From: Pipra filicauda
Taxonomy: Eukaryota; Chordata; Aves; Passeriformes; Pipridae
DNA: 64,000 bases
NCBI RefSeq assembly: GCF_003945595.2
Contig: NW_024103452.1
Coordinates: 2,933,493-2,997,492 of the forward strand
Reading direction: 5' to 3'
Below the pieces are notes generated by a model. The model was not told the DNA's origin. It made no database searches and saw only the letters and a list, made by a program, of their open reading frames with translations. The position numbers and the translations under genes are program-made. Below are positions 48,501 through 63,508 of this stretch, piece by piece (position 1 is the stretch's first letter; the number at the start of each line of letters is the position of its first letter).

Positions 48501-51500
48501 TTTCATAAGTAGCAAGAGTGTGCTTTGACTTTAAACTCTCAGAACATGTACCACACTATGAAAGGAAAATGGGGCAGACAGGGAGTATAAAATTTTTAGT
48601 GGTTTTTATATCGCTGATATTATTTGGACTCAAGAGTTGAGTAAATGTGAAAAATATATTCCTTAAATAGCCATAGCCTTGTTTATTATCCAGAATTCTT
48701 ATTAATTCCAGGTTCAGGATTATTTTTCAAATGAAATATTCAGATTCAAGCAAATATCTTTTAATGAGCCTAAAGCTCTTTTTCAAACAGTGGCTATTGT
48801 TCTTGGATCACAGCTGTGGACAGTATCTTACTTTCTTTTAAGACTTCACCTTGAATGGAAATAAAATCTAGTTCCAGAAACTGGAACAGAACAAAATAGC
48901 TTAGGCGATAATGACCATGAAGATGAAATTATATTATCTGGGGAACAGTTCCATCACAGTAAAGCCAGGACATTTTTCCACTTTCCACACTATTTTACCA
49001 TATAATAAATTTGTAGTAACAATAATGGAACTTGGGCCAGTGTATTAGTGGCAAAATTTCACTGTAAATAGGCTAGAAATGCCTTTCCTTCTTCAATTCC
49101 TTCCATAACTCATGCAGGGATCTTAACTCAAGACTCTTGTTTACTCATTTCTTGATGGATTTGATAACAGGCAGCTTTACCATATATGAGAGAGAAAGGC
49201 AGCGGCAATCCAGTTTGCTCCATTTACCCTACGCATTACCATTTTTAATGTATTTAGGAATTTCAGTTTGATTTAGTTCAAATCACTGCATTGAGAACTG
49301 TATCCAGATTTTTCAAGAAGTGAGCTAGCTAATCTACTCTAAAAATACCTTGAAAAATAAGTAACATGAAATGCAGATGATCAAAAGTGAATACAGCATT
49401 GACATTTCGGTGTTTTGGGGGAACACTGCATATAGTATCCACATCTTGAACTACCTAGGGACCAATATATGAATCTAATCAGAAAAGTTAAAATAAAAGG
49501 GGCAAGTAGCTGTTATAGTAGTTCAGCAACATCTCTTAAGGAAAAATCCTGGTGCCATAGACTAGAATAAACAGTAAGTAGCAGGAAATTCAGTATTTGT
49601 CACAGATATGATTGTCACAGGCTTTGATTTTGTACCAATTCTGAGTTGACAGAATAGCGGGAACTCTACCTACTGAGAGAAAACCTTCCTCCCTTCATCT
49701 CTGTCAAACTGGACTGGGACTAAGACTCAGAATCTGGCAGAAAAACCTTAGAAAAACTCATTCTGTCAGAGAGATGAAACTTTCTTTATTTCAGCTCCAA
49801 CCATTACTCTCTGGCCAAGTCTCCAGGACACGCTTATAAAGGGTCGCTTTAGCGGCAGCTAGACTTTGCATGGAGGAAATATAATGTGATAGACCCTAAA
49901 AGTCATGAAACTTCAAATCTTTGAGATCCTTGTTACAGATTGCAGACCTTGTAATATTATATACTAAGATAGCAAACAACATATATTACCTGTGCTGTTA
50001 CATAAACCTGGAATCTTTGAAAGGTTAACAACATTGATGATTTATATAAAGTAGTGTGAATATTCAGTTTAACTTCCTGTACACAATACAGACCTTAAGC
50101 ATACTGTGTGGGTCAGAAATACCAAGGTACTGGTGATACTCCTCATTCTTGTGATATCTTACATTGTGGGTGAATTATACTTGCAAAACAAGCCCAAAGA
50201 CTCTGTAGACAATGTAGATCAGCCAGGAATCACTGACCAGCTGGTTGCATTTTTGTTTTTTTGCTGGATTCCTTAGTTTATTAATGATTCATCTGCTCCT
50301 ATCAACAAAACTTGATTGTGCATGGAACTGTTGGCAGCAGCTTTAATGGACTTCATTTATCTGAGCAGGTTAGCCAGAAGGGTTACTAAATGCTTGCAGA
50401 CTACTTATCTATTCATAAGGGACAAAATATTTAACCTTTTCCCTTGTAAATTCAAACAAATTATGAAGATGAAAGATATACTTCTATCTGTTGTTGTGGC
50501 AATGCATAGGGGTTTACAACCTATTCTCTATAGGTCTGGTTTTCTTCTAATTATCCTAAACATTTCTGCAAACAAATGAGTGGGTTAGGTGAATAAATAA
50601 TCTGAACCAATTCAAATATCATAAGTATTTATCTTGAATGAAACAACTGGAGAAAATCAAAGAGGAAAGATTGCATTTGAGTTATTAGCAAGGAGTATGA
50701 AAACACTGACCTTAAGACTGGCACTCCAAATCTGACCTGTTGAGGAAATACTATAAATACCATCAACACTAAGTCTGGAAAATATTTTACAGTTCCACAA
50801 AATCCCTTAATCACTCTAAACCAGGCGTGTCACTTGGGACTCAGTTTACTTCTCCATATCTGAATTACTGAGCATACTTCTCATGAATTCAACACAAAAC
50901 ATGGAGACTGAATTGAAACACATCAGAGTTTGTTTCAGCATGTTTTGTTTAAAAAGATTTTATTTGAAAGATTATATGACCAAATTTTTTTATCAGTTCT
51001 TGACAAAACAGCTTTATTATCTGCATATGTAGAAATATAATTGCAAAATGTAGGATTTTCAGCTCTGTTTGCCTTAATGGCAGTCTTCAAAATGTGTGAA
51101 AAATAAAAGTTCATACATAAAAGCAGCACTCATAACCTGTAAGTGTAGATCAATTTTCAGCCTATTTGCCTTTTTTATTTGTTATTTGTAATGGCCAAGA
51201 AACTTCTATAAATAAAATAACAGCTAGGAAATATTTCCTTTGACAAGCTGCACTTTAAATGACTGCATCAGCTACAAGAGACTGAGAGAAAAGCAACTTC
51301 TATTTTCCATCAATAACATATATAACAGGAATGTAGTTTGTTTAGCTAGGCTTAAATGAAGGATATTGAGATATGTTACTCAGTTTACTCTACTGTCTCA
51401 TGCAGCAGAAAGTGTTTCTCCATTCGGAGAACCTCTACCAGGAATAAGGATTATTCAAATCTTATTTAAACTTTCCTTTGAAGATTTAAGTGAGACTAAA

Positions 51501-54500
51501 ATATTCATTTTGCATATGTCTCTGCTGACTAGATTAAGATTAATAAGTTTTATTTTATTTTCATCAACATATTCCTACCATTGCTATAGTTTTGAACTGG
51601 CTTTCTGACTTCTTTCCTGACTTTCTCCTTTTGCAATTCACCTGCTTTGTGCTCACAGATGCATGTGGCAGTGGTCAGAAAGAAAGTCCCTCTCAGTTTT
51701 AGGGCTGTGAGGTTCCACTCAAACTAACAAAGCCCAAAAATGGAAGTGGCAGTGTCTTTTTGTACCACACCCAAAGTACTGCTTTATGCCAAGGAAAAAC
51801 AGCAGGAGAGAGATCTGTGGCAACACCAGCAGTAAAGAGTTGGAATAGCATAATCAAAGGAGGAAGGAATTTTTCCAAAGTCAAACATATGCAGTTGAAC
51901 ACTAAGAAAAAAGGACTTGAGTCATTGTGTTCACTTTGAGAAATTCACTGCAAATTATTCAGGATTAGCTATTTACATGCTTCCTGCATACACTTCCTGA
52001 ACACTGATCCTAGGACATCTTAGGCATCCTTAATACACAGTGACTGCACTTGCTTAGTCAAAGTGGAACTGGGCCAGATTAGAAATGTTAGTCACAGCAA
52101 GAAATTCTTCCTCCATGATGTGATCCCATCCATGTCTCAAGGGAGGGACCAGTGACTGATGTGAGCAGCGAACAGTCATTCTATTGAGGGCTTTTCTTAT
52201 GTGGAGGAACAGCTGGTTAGAAAAAATGTTTAATTTTAATTTAGTTAGTTAAAAAAATGTCACTTTGTACAACCAAAAATGGCAGAATTTACTCCACAAT
52301 TAGTAGCAGTCCCCGTTCTTGATTTCTTCAAGACAGCCTCATTTATTTTTTAATTATTTTATGAATTTGAAAGAACTAGTTGCTGAGAAGCATGCATAGG
52401 ATTGTAGCCTCGCTGCATCAAAATAATAATTTCTTCTGTTTTGTAGTTAATCTCTTTCAAAATACCAAATTTCACACTCAGCAGGTAGTAACTTTAAAAA
52501 GAAAGATCAATGAATGCTGTTACTCTTCAACTGAAGCTCAGTTTTTATTTTCATTCATATTGTGAACAAGAGGACTATAAAACATGATAACATAACTTAA
52601 TTTTCTATTTCAAAAATTTTAGTGTAATGATTTGATACATGGTGTTAAATGATGGTTTTAACAGACTTACTGGACCAGTTACAACAATTAGAGAATGACA
52701 AGGCCTTAGGTCATCTAATTATAAGCCAAAGATTGATTGCTCCTTGCAATCAAGGATTGGATTGGATGTATGAGGGAAAAGGGAAAGATTCAAACAGAAG
52801 AAGCATAAGGATATTAGCCAGGGATGACTTTGTTTTTCGAGGACACTGAACAGGACATTGCAATAACACACACAAAATCTGTAAAAATAAAGATTTTGCA
52901 TACACTTTTTACAATGAACTGAAGAGAAAAACTGTAATTAAAGACATTCTAGAGAAGGAAATGAGAAAGCAGATAAATAAAAAGTTGTGTTTTGGTCATA
53001 TGGAGGTTGAATAGATTGTTGATGGCAAGAACAAAACAACTCCCCTGTATTATTGACCTGCAACATTGCATCCTGTGAGTTTACAGTTTTGTTTCTATTG
53101 AGTAAATTAATTTTGTGCAGCATTTCCTCTCAATTCAAATAAATGAAACAAGAATAAATATCTCTTCCATTTAGTAAGCTGCCTACAATACTGTTAAAAC
53201 AGAGATTATATTTAGAATAAGAATTTCAAGAATGTTTTATAAACTTAAGGATTTAAATAAAAATATGAATTTCAAACTCATTTGTTCTTATTAGTTGCAA
53301 GAAAAAATAATATATTTTAACAGAGGAAAAATCAACTTTTTTTAAAGCCCAGATTATCATGGGAACTTCCAAACTACACTCACACTTTAAAGTCACTTTG
53401 AATGCATTACACAAGTCTTATTGATATAAAACATGAGGACCTTGGATTCTCCCTGCTTACTTGACTTATTATCTGATGGCGTCTGAGGCATTGGCTTTCT
53501 AAAAGATTGGGGTTTTTTCCACACTGTTAACACTGTTCATATTATTGTGCCAAATGTTATCTTTAAATTTAGGTGAATTATTTCAGTAGGAGGTATCTGA
53601 ATGAATCAAAGGATTTCCTTTCAAGCAAGCAAAGGTTTTTTTCTTGAACCTTCCTTTATGAAATAACAGTTGAATGTAGTAATTGACTTGTACAATCATC
53701 TTTATAAATTCATATACGGAGACAAATATTTCTTCCAGCATAAGTTATCTTGAAGTAAAAATGCAGTAGTTTTATTTGACTAATTTTGAATCCTTTATTA
53801 CAGCCCTCTCTTGAAACTAAGTACTCTGCAGAGACCTACACAATTCAAAGTGTTTGTCATATCATGTTAGAAGTGTTCTGATATGACTCAAAAAAGGGAG
53901 ACCTGATAATTTCATAGCTCTAATCAGGGTGTCTGAGAGAGATTAAAATTAGATCTACACATTTCACAGAAAAATTAGTTCCTCTGTGTTTCCATTTAGC
54001 AGCAATTTCCATTAGTTAAATCTTGTTTCTTCAGTAAGTGAAAACAGAGTTCTCTTTCTCTAGCAAATGAAAATACACAGATGGGGAATATCCCCAGTTT
54101 AGGTGTGCTCACACGGTGTTTGAAATACGATGAAGTTCGTAACAGAAGCCCTCAAACTTCCATCAAAGAAGCCAAGGTAATAGATACACCAACTATGTTG
54201 ATACTAAAATGGCTGAAACTTCATAATTCTTTTTACAGGTCTCATGGCTTGACGTCTACCAAAAGTAAACATCAAATCTATCTTGAGCAGGTTACCTCAG
54301 CAACCTCCTTGTAAAAGAGGAGCCATTAGATCCTCCTCTAATGTTTGTAGAACTTGAGAACATGTAACAGAATTCCCTCTTGTCTAACAACTAACCTCCA
54401 CGATTACTCCAATGTCTTCAAGAATTTTTAATAGACTTTTTCTCTTCAGATGTTGAATGTGCCCACTGAGATTGAAGGATTGACCTATTCACCCTTGGCC

Positions 54501-57008
54501 ATTTTAGGTGTAAGAAAAGTTCTATAGGCCAAAACTATAAAAGGATCTGAAGCAAAGTAACAGTTAAATTTCTTTTGCAAACTAGACTTTGCTGAAGATA
54601 CTGGGCAAGAGCTGTTAGAATTTTTCTTTCCAGTGTATGCTAAATTCAGTTTATTGGAAACAAAAAATAAAAGCAACAGGAAAAACAACAGAAAAGCATT
54701 TTTTCCTTTTATTTATTGACTTGTTTATTTTTTGCTCAGTGGTGTGCATCTATATACACATCCTATATATATACACTGTATAAAAGGCAAAATTTTGGTA
54801 TTGGGACAAAGAAGGGCTGCATACAAGGGTTGCAATGTTTAAAAGTTTGTCTTCCTTATTTTCTTATATCTTTATCAGTAATTAAAAGTTTAGTTTAAGT
54901 AGAAATAAATTAACTTAAATTCTGCAAGTTCAGTCTGTTTTGCTTGTGATGGTAACTGGTGGGTGATTTCACTGTTTGCAATCTTTTCTCTCCCAACCCA
55001 CTGAGAAGGTGAAGAGAGCAGGTGGCTGTGTGGGTGCTCACCTCCTTTGCTGGGGCCACTTACCATGGTCTTTTCAATTATTTGGTTCTTTAATTACTTA
55101 ATATCACTTTTCCATTTTCATTTCTATCAATCAGCTTACTTTGTCTCCCACATCATGCAGCAACATGCTTATTGGACACAGAGACCAGAAGGTTATTACT
55201 AGATCTTATCAAAATTATTTTAAAATTTACCAATCCTAACTTTGATCATTTTTGCTTCTTTTCAGGCTCTCATTTGCTACTAGTAAAGGAACACTTGCGA
55301 TTAGTGTTTATTCCTCTGTAATGAATCGTTTCACTGTGCTTCCTGATCTCTCATGTGTAGCATTCCTTACTCACTCCTAATGTCCTTCTTGAGATGATTC
55401 ATGGAGCTATGCCTGGAGCCCTCCTCTCCATTCTGTTCACCCTGCTTGCAGTAATAACTCCAGATGGTTTATGCATGTTTGCTTTAGAGAAATTGCAAGC
55501 CTTTTTCACACTTCAATCTTTGAGTGTCTTTTCCCAGTTTATTTACCTTACTGCCTTCCTAGTTTATTAGAGTTTTAAACCTTACTTGATAATCTTACCT
55601 GATTTTTTAAAAAAATTTTTTCCTTACACTTAATCTTGAGTTACATCTGAAATACCTCACTAATAAGTGATTTATTATAGGCTATTATCAGCTGAAATCA
55701 GTTTATTTTGTACATTGCATTTGTCTTTATTTTGAAAGAATCTCATGCTTTATGGAGAAAAAAAAGTAACCAAAAAATTACTTGATGAAGAAATTTCAAT
55801 GGCAAAATTAAAGAATACCAAGGAATACTGTGTCAGTAAGAATTTCTTTTCTTGAATTAAAGTCTCCTGTAAATAAACAGTTGCCTCTATTACTAATTAT
55901 AAATGGTATTGAAGAGTGTTTCACTAGTCAGGTCACACAAGCAGTCAGACCAACATTCTCTCTCTCTCTAAAGAATCTACTTACTGCAGGGATTAAAATG
56001 CAGTGATCCAAATAGCCTATTCAACAATGTGAAATTTTACATGTGTTGTTTGGGGTTTTTTTATTTATGATTTTTCTATCTCTTCATACACTTAAAGAAA
56101 TAAAACATACACAAAGATTGGAAAAGGCCATCAGGTTTTGGAAAGTGTTTTCCTCTGTTATGTGAAAATAGCAGTTGTAATAAATGTTAGAGAAACTTAA
56201 AGATGGAATTGATTGGGTATTTTCTTCTGATAAAGTGACAACCAAATTTAGGAATCACTGTATGTTTTATACAGGAAGTTAATATAGTGGTAAACAGCAA
56301 CAAACCTGCATTTTAGCTTTTCATGTAATCATGAATTTCAATTCTTATAAATATCAAATGTACTTTCTATCCGGTTTTGGGTGGTAATAAACTTCAATTG
56401 TCTGATTTTTTTATATCTGCCCACAGTGTAGCTCAGTGCACTGTAGTATTGGACAGCAAGTAAGACAGTTGTGTCAAAGTCTATTTTTGGTGTGTTTATG
56501 CAACTTGTGATAGAATTAATGTGAGATACTGAATATATTAAATAGAATTTCTATTATTCTTGTGAAAAAAATAATTACTGCAAGTTATCAATATTTAATG
56601 TAGGAACTATTGTCCTCCTTGAATTGTCTGTTGCATTTTAACTCATCGTCCTTGCATGAAAATAAGCAGTACCCTACATCTGTAAAAAATAAAAGAGATG
56701 AATCAGTCACAGCCTGAATATGTCTAATATGGAGCTTGGCAGTGATGTATACGAAAATCCAATGGCTGATTTTAAACAAGTATTCATTGAAACTTAACAG
56801 ATACAGTTTTCCAAAAGAATCATCAGAATTCTGTAAACCATACATGTTTTCAATAAACCTTTGGAATGTCATTATTCTACAATAAGTATCTTATTAAAGT
56901 TAGTTATATTTAAGAACAGTTGCTGCATAGTTCATACAGACTAAACCAAATGGCCAGTATAAACAGATTTGCCAAAGATCAATGATTATGAAGGAGATAT
57001 TTATACTG
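45584..57008. other. 11 kb of AT-rich non-coding DNA, nothing recognised
   Basis: No exon, RNA gene or transposon family is recognised. Small features: four GTTT units at 47075-47090 and an imperfect palindrome at 48341-48360. Open frames stay below about 100 codons and look like chance. Confidence 0.5.
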
Positions 57009-57072
57009 TATATATATATAGATGAATTAATATTTATATAGATATAATTCCTTTGTGTAATATATATATATA
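57009..57072. repeat. Pair of short TA microsatellites
   Basis: Two alternating T/A runs (about 57009-57020 and 57060-57072) are separated by AT-rich sequence containing further short 'atatag' pieces. They generate an Ile-Tyr-rich translation on the minus strand that is not a gene. Confidence 0.8.
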
Positions 57073-58776
57073 GGCTGAATATTTCCTCCATGCTTTCACA
57101 TTTTTGTCTTTATAAATACATTCCCTCTCTCATACTTGCATATAGACCATACCATGTTTCAATCACATTTTTAAAAGCATATGTTTTTAAAATAAAATTG
57201 CTGCATTAATTTGCCTTCAAAGTCCAGATTTAATTCACTTTTAAGACATAACGTGTTTAATAGATTTCACACCAAGGTTGCTACAGTAGAAACTAACTGT
57301 AAAATCATTTCCCTATAGACTACCAAAGTTTATATATACAGTATAGACATTTGCAGTTAAATGAATATAAATGTCTTCTTTTGACCATAGTTTCCCTACA
57401 ATCTCTTTGCAGTCTGTGATGTTTCAGTCGAACCATCTTACTTCAGTCGAACCAGCACTGTTTCCACAAATTGCCCATTGTGTTCCACTAACTAGAAAAG
57501 GAGCCTAAAGCACTAAATTCAGAAGCAAATGTGTACATTACCAGCCTACAACTTAGATTCTTAACTCCTACAGTCAAGAAATCATGTATTTGATGTGTGT
57601 CCATCTGCATTGCTAATCTAATTTTACAGAGTAGTCACAAAAATAAATTAAAATTTTGAGTTCTGTAGGAAAAAAAATTCTCTACACTAGGATATATACC
57701 AATTGGTCTCTGAAACACATACACTGAAACCCAATGTATTTTACATTCAGTTACAATATTTTTTATAATCAGAAAGATTTCATTCTTATTCTGAATTTAA
57801 AGCAAATAAATTGTAAAACAAACATCAGTAGTTTTGACATAATTGTGAAAATAAATTAAAATATAACCCACGTCATTATTAATCACATTTTTCTTATTGA
57901 AAGTATTTTTATCATATGGACGGATCTTGATGAGGCAAGACTTTATTGAATCAGTGTTTCCTCAGGAAAAAAATCCTGGAAAATTTCCAACCACTGCTTT
58001 TTCCAGAGTAAGACATTCCTTATTATTAAGGGGAAGATAGGGTAGATCTCATTTTGCATTACAAGGAATATATTTATGATATTTCAAAAGTTTATCAGTC
58101 CAATAATGGAACTTTGAATTCATTAAATTTGTCCTCTATGTATTGTAAGAAGAGCACTGATGTGTTGAACTTGATATGAAACGTTATTGTAACAGCTATT
58201 GTTACTGACATTGCATGGAATGAGGTGACTGGAAAACACTGGGAGATGGCTTCAGGAGGGATATTGACACAGCCACAGTGTGTTAGAAGTCTTGATGGAC
58301 TATCCTGGCTGAGTATAATCATTTCCCTGAAGTGAACCCCAACCATAAATCTGGCAGACATACCGATATCTTCTTACTCATCTCACATTCCCAGCAGGAC
58401 CTACTGAGTTTATCTGGCTCTACAGTTCCAGTCTGGTATGAAGTAGGTCTAAAAATTCAGAAAGAATGTAAGAGATGAGTAGGATCTGACTGAATGAATT
58501 TCAGAAGCCACTTATTTCTAGCAGCCTTCTTAAAAAGAGAAAGGGAAAAAAACCAGCATTAATGGCTGAAATCTGCTGTACAGCACAGTTTACATAATTA
58601 GAGTATAAATTAAGCCCCAGAACTTGGGACAGTGCTACAGGAGGACCAAGATTCATGATCAAGAGAGGAATGAGATAAGGATAAAAAAGAAAAAAAAGAC
58701 CAGGAACAAAAAATCTCCTTGTTCAGGAAGAAAAGGTTCTGATTATTTCCCCGCATCAAATCCAAACATAATTCTC
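57073..58776. other. AT-rich non-coding stretch
   Basis: No gene is recognised. A 13-base direct repeat (ttcagtcgaacca) occurs at 57423-57435 and 57442-57454. Confidence 0.5.
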
Positions 58777-58808
58777 CTCAATTTATACCCCCCTCAATTT
58801 ATACCCCC
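58777..58808. repeat. Perfect 16-bp tandem duplication
   Basis: The unit ctcaatttataccccc occurs twice in a row (58777-58792 and 58793-58808) without a mismatch, so it is probably recent and possibly polymorphic. Confidence 0.9.
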
Positions 58809-61800
58809 TTGTCATTGCAAAACTGCATACTTTTATGAAAAGAAAAATAGAGAATCAACTTAATATGAAACTCTTCCACTCTTTCAACAAGTGGGAATTA
58901 TCTTGCTAAGAAAAAGCGTATTAGATCAAGTAAGTTTGCAAGGATATAACACCCTGCTCCAAACCCCTCACATTCCCAACAAATGGGAACCTTTAAAATC
59001 TCTAGAAAAATCTGTCAGTGTCAATCTGAGTTCTGGGTTGGGGACAGCCAAATGCACCCATCACACTACAAATTCCACAGAATATTTATACTGCATTGTA
59101 AAAGACTTTATACTGAAATTATAAAGCTTTGACTTTATAAAGTAATTTCTTCAAAGATTACTACATAAAATACTAATGGTATGTTCTATTGTTTCCAAAT
59201 ACTCTTAGAGGATCATTGGGCTCTGTGGTATGATGTTACATGTTGTAACAAGTGCATGTTTTCACAGAGAGCTGTCTGGAAAGGGGAAAAGATCAGCTCT
59301 ACTCCATGAATCTCTAAATATATTCTCTTTGGGAAAAAAATAGTCCTATTCCATTTCCACTCCTGAATTGTTTCTACAAATTTCCCTATGCTCAACTTTG
59401 TTGTGTAACCTTTTTAGTTTCTTTCAAACTAATTATGAAATTACAGAGGTATGCAGAAGGTTACTGCCAGGTACCACTTGAAAGAATTCCCTCAGGTCTT
59501 GCCACACAGTCAAAAGTAATTGAATCTTAATGAGTTACCACTCATCAGCTGTGCAATAGGTGCTGACTGTGCATATTCTTCCCTCACCTGAGGTTTGAAA
59601 TAAGGTGCATTTAATCTAAATTATGCTCATTACTAGCTCTAGCTCAAGTTAATGTGTTTTACTTTGCAATTTGGAAAGCCTATTAGCATAAACTATCAAT
59701 ACACAAGATTTTACAACAAAGATTCACTAAGTCCAGCACCTAAAGGCTGTATATAAAGCCCAGAATTGCACAAAAAGACAAGGAAGGTTTCCTTTATAAA
59801 GTTCATTTAAATTTTTCTTTAGTTGATAATAATGCAAAATGAAACCATGGTTATTTTTTCTAAGTTTCAGTAAAATTACATTCTGCAATTCTAATTGCGT
59901 CCATTCTGGAGAAGAAAAATAACAGAACATAAAGGATAATCCATTAAGATTCAAGGTAATATATTTGCCTTGAAATGGTTAAACATTGAAAGAGGCACAT
60001 GTTAAAGTAAATCAGATTGACTTGATCCTGATAAGATGATGAGAAAAGAATAGAAAATATGACAAGGGAAACTATACTTTAGTACTAAAAAAGAGTAATA
60101 CAGAAGCCAGAAACCTTAAATGACAAGAAATTGTGCAATTTCAGTGCACTTTTCTGTTTTAAAGGTTCATACTCTTCTTTTTAATGGATAAACTATGTCA
60201 GGGACAGTAAGAAGTGCCAAAGAAGTTAGCTAAGTCCTTTGTTGCTAAGAAAAACCTCAGATCTACGAGTGCTTGTATATTCAAACTTAGACTTTGTATT
60301 CACTGTGACATGACTCATTACATACACTACTTTCTGGCCCGATCATAAGTTCCAGACTTAGATTTAGTTAGGATCAATAATTATTTCCAGTTCTCTTAAA
60401 AATTGTATGAAAGTGAATAATTGTGTCATATTTCAGAAAAAAAATCATATATTTCAGTACTTTGGCTGTCTTTGGCACAAAAGTACCAAAATAAGTTTAG
60501 ATATCTGTGAAACATTATTATCTGGCTATTTTAAAATTCTGTTTCTAAGAAAACCCCATAGAAAAAATGGTTTTGAAAATCTTAATTATATTTAAATTAA
60601 TTTTTTATTCCTCTCTACAACACATACAAAGTTCAGATACTCTCTGATGATGTGTAAGGCCACACTGCATTCTTTCATAGCACCTCTAAGATGCAAAGGG
60701 TGCTATACTTTCTGGAAGTAACATAGTTCTAGGGAACTTTTATAACTTCAAACAACTGATTTTTTTTGATCCTGGTCTCACTCAACAGCCTTGTGATTTC
60801 GCAGAACAGTTTTCCCTTTTAATTGTGATAAAATCCCCTCATGCTAAATAAAACCTGAGCTCTATGAGTACTTTTAATACAATACTTTTAGAAATTCTGT
60901 TATTGTGAAAACTCACATACACAGTATCGGGTATTTCAGGAGGTTTGTTCTTGTTTTGGTCTTTAGTTCTTTGCATCGTGTGATGTGAAGAGAAGAACAT
61001 GACATTTCTCAAATCCGTTTCATTGTTCTAGATCATGTCAGGCTTCTTGGTGCCTTCATATTATTCTCTATATGAGATGTTCATCATTGGTTGTGTTTGG
61101 GCTCTTGTGTAGCCCCAAAGTTTTGTTTGGCACTACTACGATTAAGATTACACTTTTGACTCTCTAATGAGCCTTAAAGAACCCTTGAGTTTTATGGAAA
61201 AATTTCAATAGGAAATCATAGTATGTACAAATGACACACAAATGTAATGTATTTGTCACCTATAAAACGTCAATAAAAATATTTGTGATGATAATCTATC
61301 TACTTCTTGTAGTCACCAGGCTTACAGGCAAATTTTTTTCAGGTTAGTATTTGATGTCTGAATCCTCATATTAAAGCATCATTAAATATTTCTTTTAAAA
61401 CATGATAACCCATTTATAATCTTTTAGAGCTGAATATGTTAGTGACAAATATGAGCTTTTTGTCCTCAGTGCAACACTGAAGAGCAAATGTCTATGGAAA
61501 AATGAGTCATGTTTTGATTTACATCCTACATCATCAGTGGAACAGAACAAAGTTTCAGCTGCAGCACCAGACTCTACCCTCAGTTTTATACTTTCCTGCT
61601 TCAAGACATTTAAAGTAGAGACAGAAATCAAAGACAGGATGGTGTTCCCAGTAGACTTTGTTTGACAGAGTCCTTAATACTTTTGTTAATCTATGTCAGA
61701 AAAAAATCAAAGCAGTTCTCATGGCTTCCAGAACTGACACTTGGGAAATATCTAAGAAAACTTTCTCTGCAGTTCTTGAGACAATAAATACAGGGCCTCA

Positions 61801-63508
61801 TAATATAGATTTTTACAGAGCCATTTTCTCAGTAGAAGCATGCTGGGGTTTTGCCTTTATGACAGGATAGGGATCACTTTATTTATCAGTGGTTTACTTG
61901 CCAGCAATACAGTTCAACCATTCATGAATTAAAAAAAAACAAATCCACATTTGACCTCTTCGTTTTTATTTTTTTATAAGAGGAGCAAAAAACCGGTTAC
62001 CTCTTCCTGAATAAGAGTTCTAGTACTGTTATATTAAAGCAGTACGCCACTTAGCCATAGAGTTGGAAATGCGTACTCTTTCCTTAGTTTAAAGAAAGTT
62101 TTATCCCTTTATCTTCCACTACCCAGGAAAAAGACTTCAACCACTACATGATAGGCTATCTCAGAAGAAGACAGGATGCTACTTTACACATGAATATCTT
62201 AAACACTGAGTAAGGAAATCAGCCCTACTTTCTGATCCTGGATTAAAATATCAAAGCAGTTAATTTACACGTATACATTAAAGAAGGAGATGTTATACCT
62301 TATTGGTATTGACACCCAGTACATTTTTGGGATGCAAATGGAATGTACTCTGCTGGATTCAGAACAAGGATCTGAATCAAACTATCAATAGCTGTTCAAG
62401 TATCTGATACAATATTGGCAAGAAGGATTCATTGCATTTTCATAGTGTCTGCAAAATGTCTTCTTCCAATCCTATTTTTCTATTCTTTCTGCAAGTGGGC
62501 TGCTTGGGAAAAAAAAAAAAGGACAATCACAGTACCACTGGTTTTGTGAATAATAGGAAATTCTCCACATTCATTTTTACTGTTCCTCTTTGAAAAGATA
62601 CTTGTTGGTTTTTCTGTTTCTTTTTTTCCTTTTTTTTTTTTCTGGGGGAACAAACATTTAATTGAATGAAAACAAAATGAATATTTAGCTTTGCATTTTA
62701 TTATCCTGATTTTTTTTAATCCATTTTTCAGTTCAGTGGCTGGAATCTGCTTTAAGGAGGACAATGAGCTAACAGGATAAGGTGAATTGAAATCATCAGA
62801 GTGCCATTGATGTGTAGACCAAAATTCTGTCCCAAAAACTTAATTTAGAAATGCATTCAGTGTAAAGCACTCTGTGATTTAGGTGTTTATACATTATTTG
62901 ACAAACCCTATATTTCCTATACTAAACCTATACTTTATAACTTAAGTAAACTGAACTAGATTTACTTAGTGAACCAAGAGGGTATCATGTAGTTGTAGCA
63001 TGTGTTTTTGTTTATCTGTAAAGGTATCTTCAGGGAAACAGAGAGCATTATGTGCCTCAGGAACATCCTGTGTCCTCTCATGAAATCCAGACTAGTAGAT
63101 TTTCTGCACCTCAATTCCCTGAGATGACTACAAAATCCACTTTCAGAAAAGTATTATGTGTATTCCGGAACTTGCTTATAATAACATATTTTTCAAGTCA
63201 ACCTGTGCAGGATAAGCAAAAATTACATCCTGGCTAGAGGTCAGGCTTTATCAAAACATTCTGTAAATGCAGATGTTGGGAATAAAAAATAACTTCTAAA
63301 GATGAATTATATGCAAATATGAACACCACCTGAGATGATGCCTGGCACTGAATCATGGTCCTTCACAGGTGGACACTGAGCAATTTAGGTTTAAAATAAG
63401 CCTTGTTAATAGGCATTGCAGTATACTTCTATTCGGATCAGGCACAGACAAGCAGTGCAACACATTGATTTTGAATGTATATGCATGTGGTATTGATTTT
63501 CAGTCTTG
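58809..63508. other. AT-rich non-coding stretch
   Basis: No gene or repeat family is recognised. An A-run lies at about 62509-62520 and a T-run at about 62630-62641. Open frames do not exceed about 95 codons and resemble no known protein. Confidence 0.5.
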
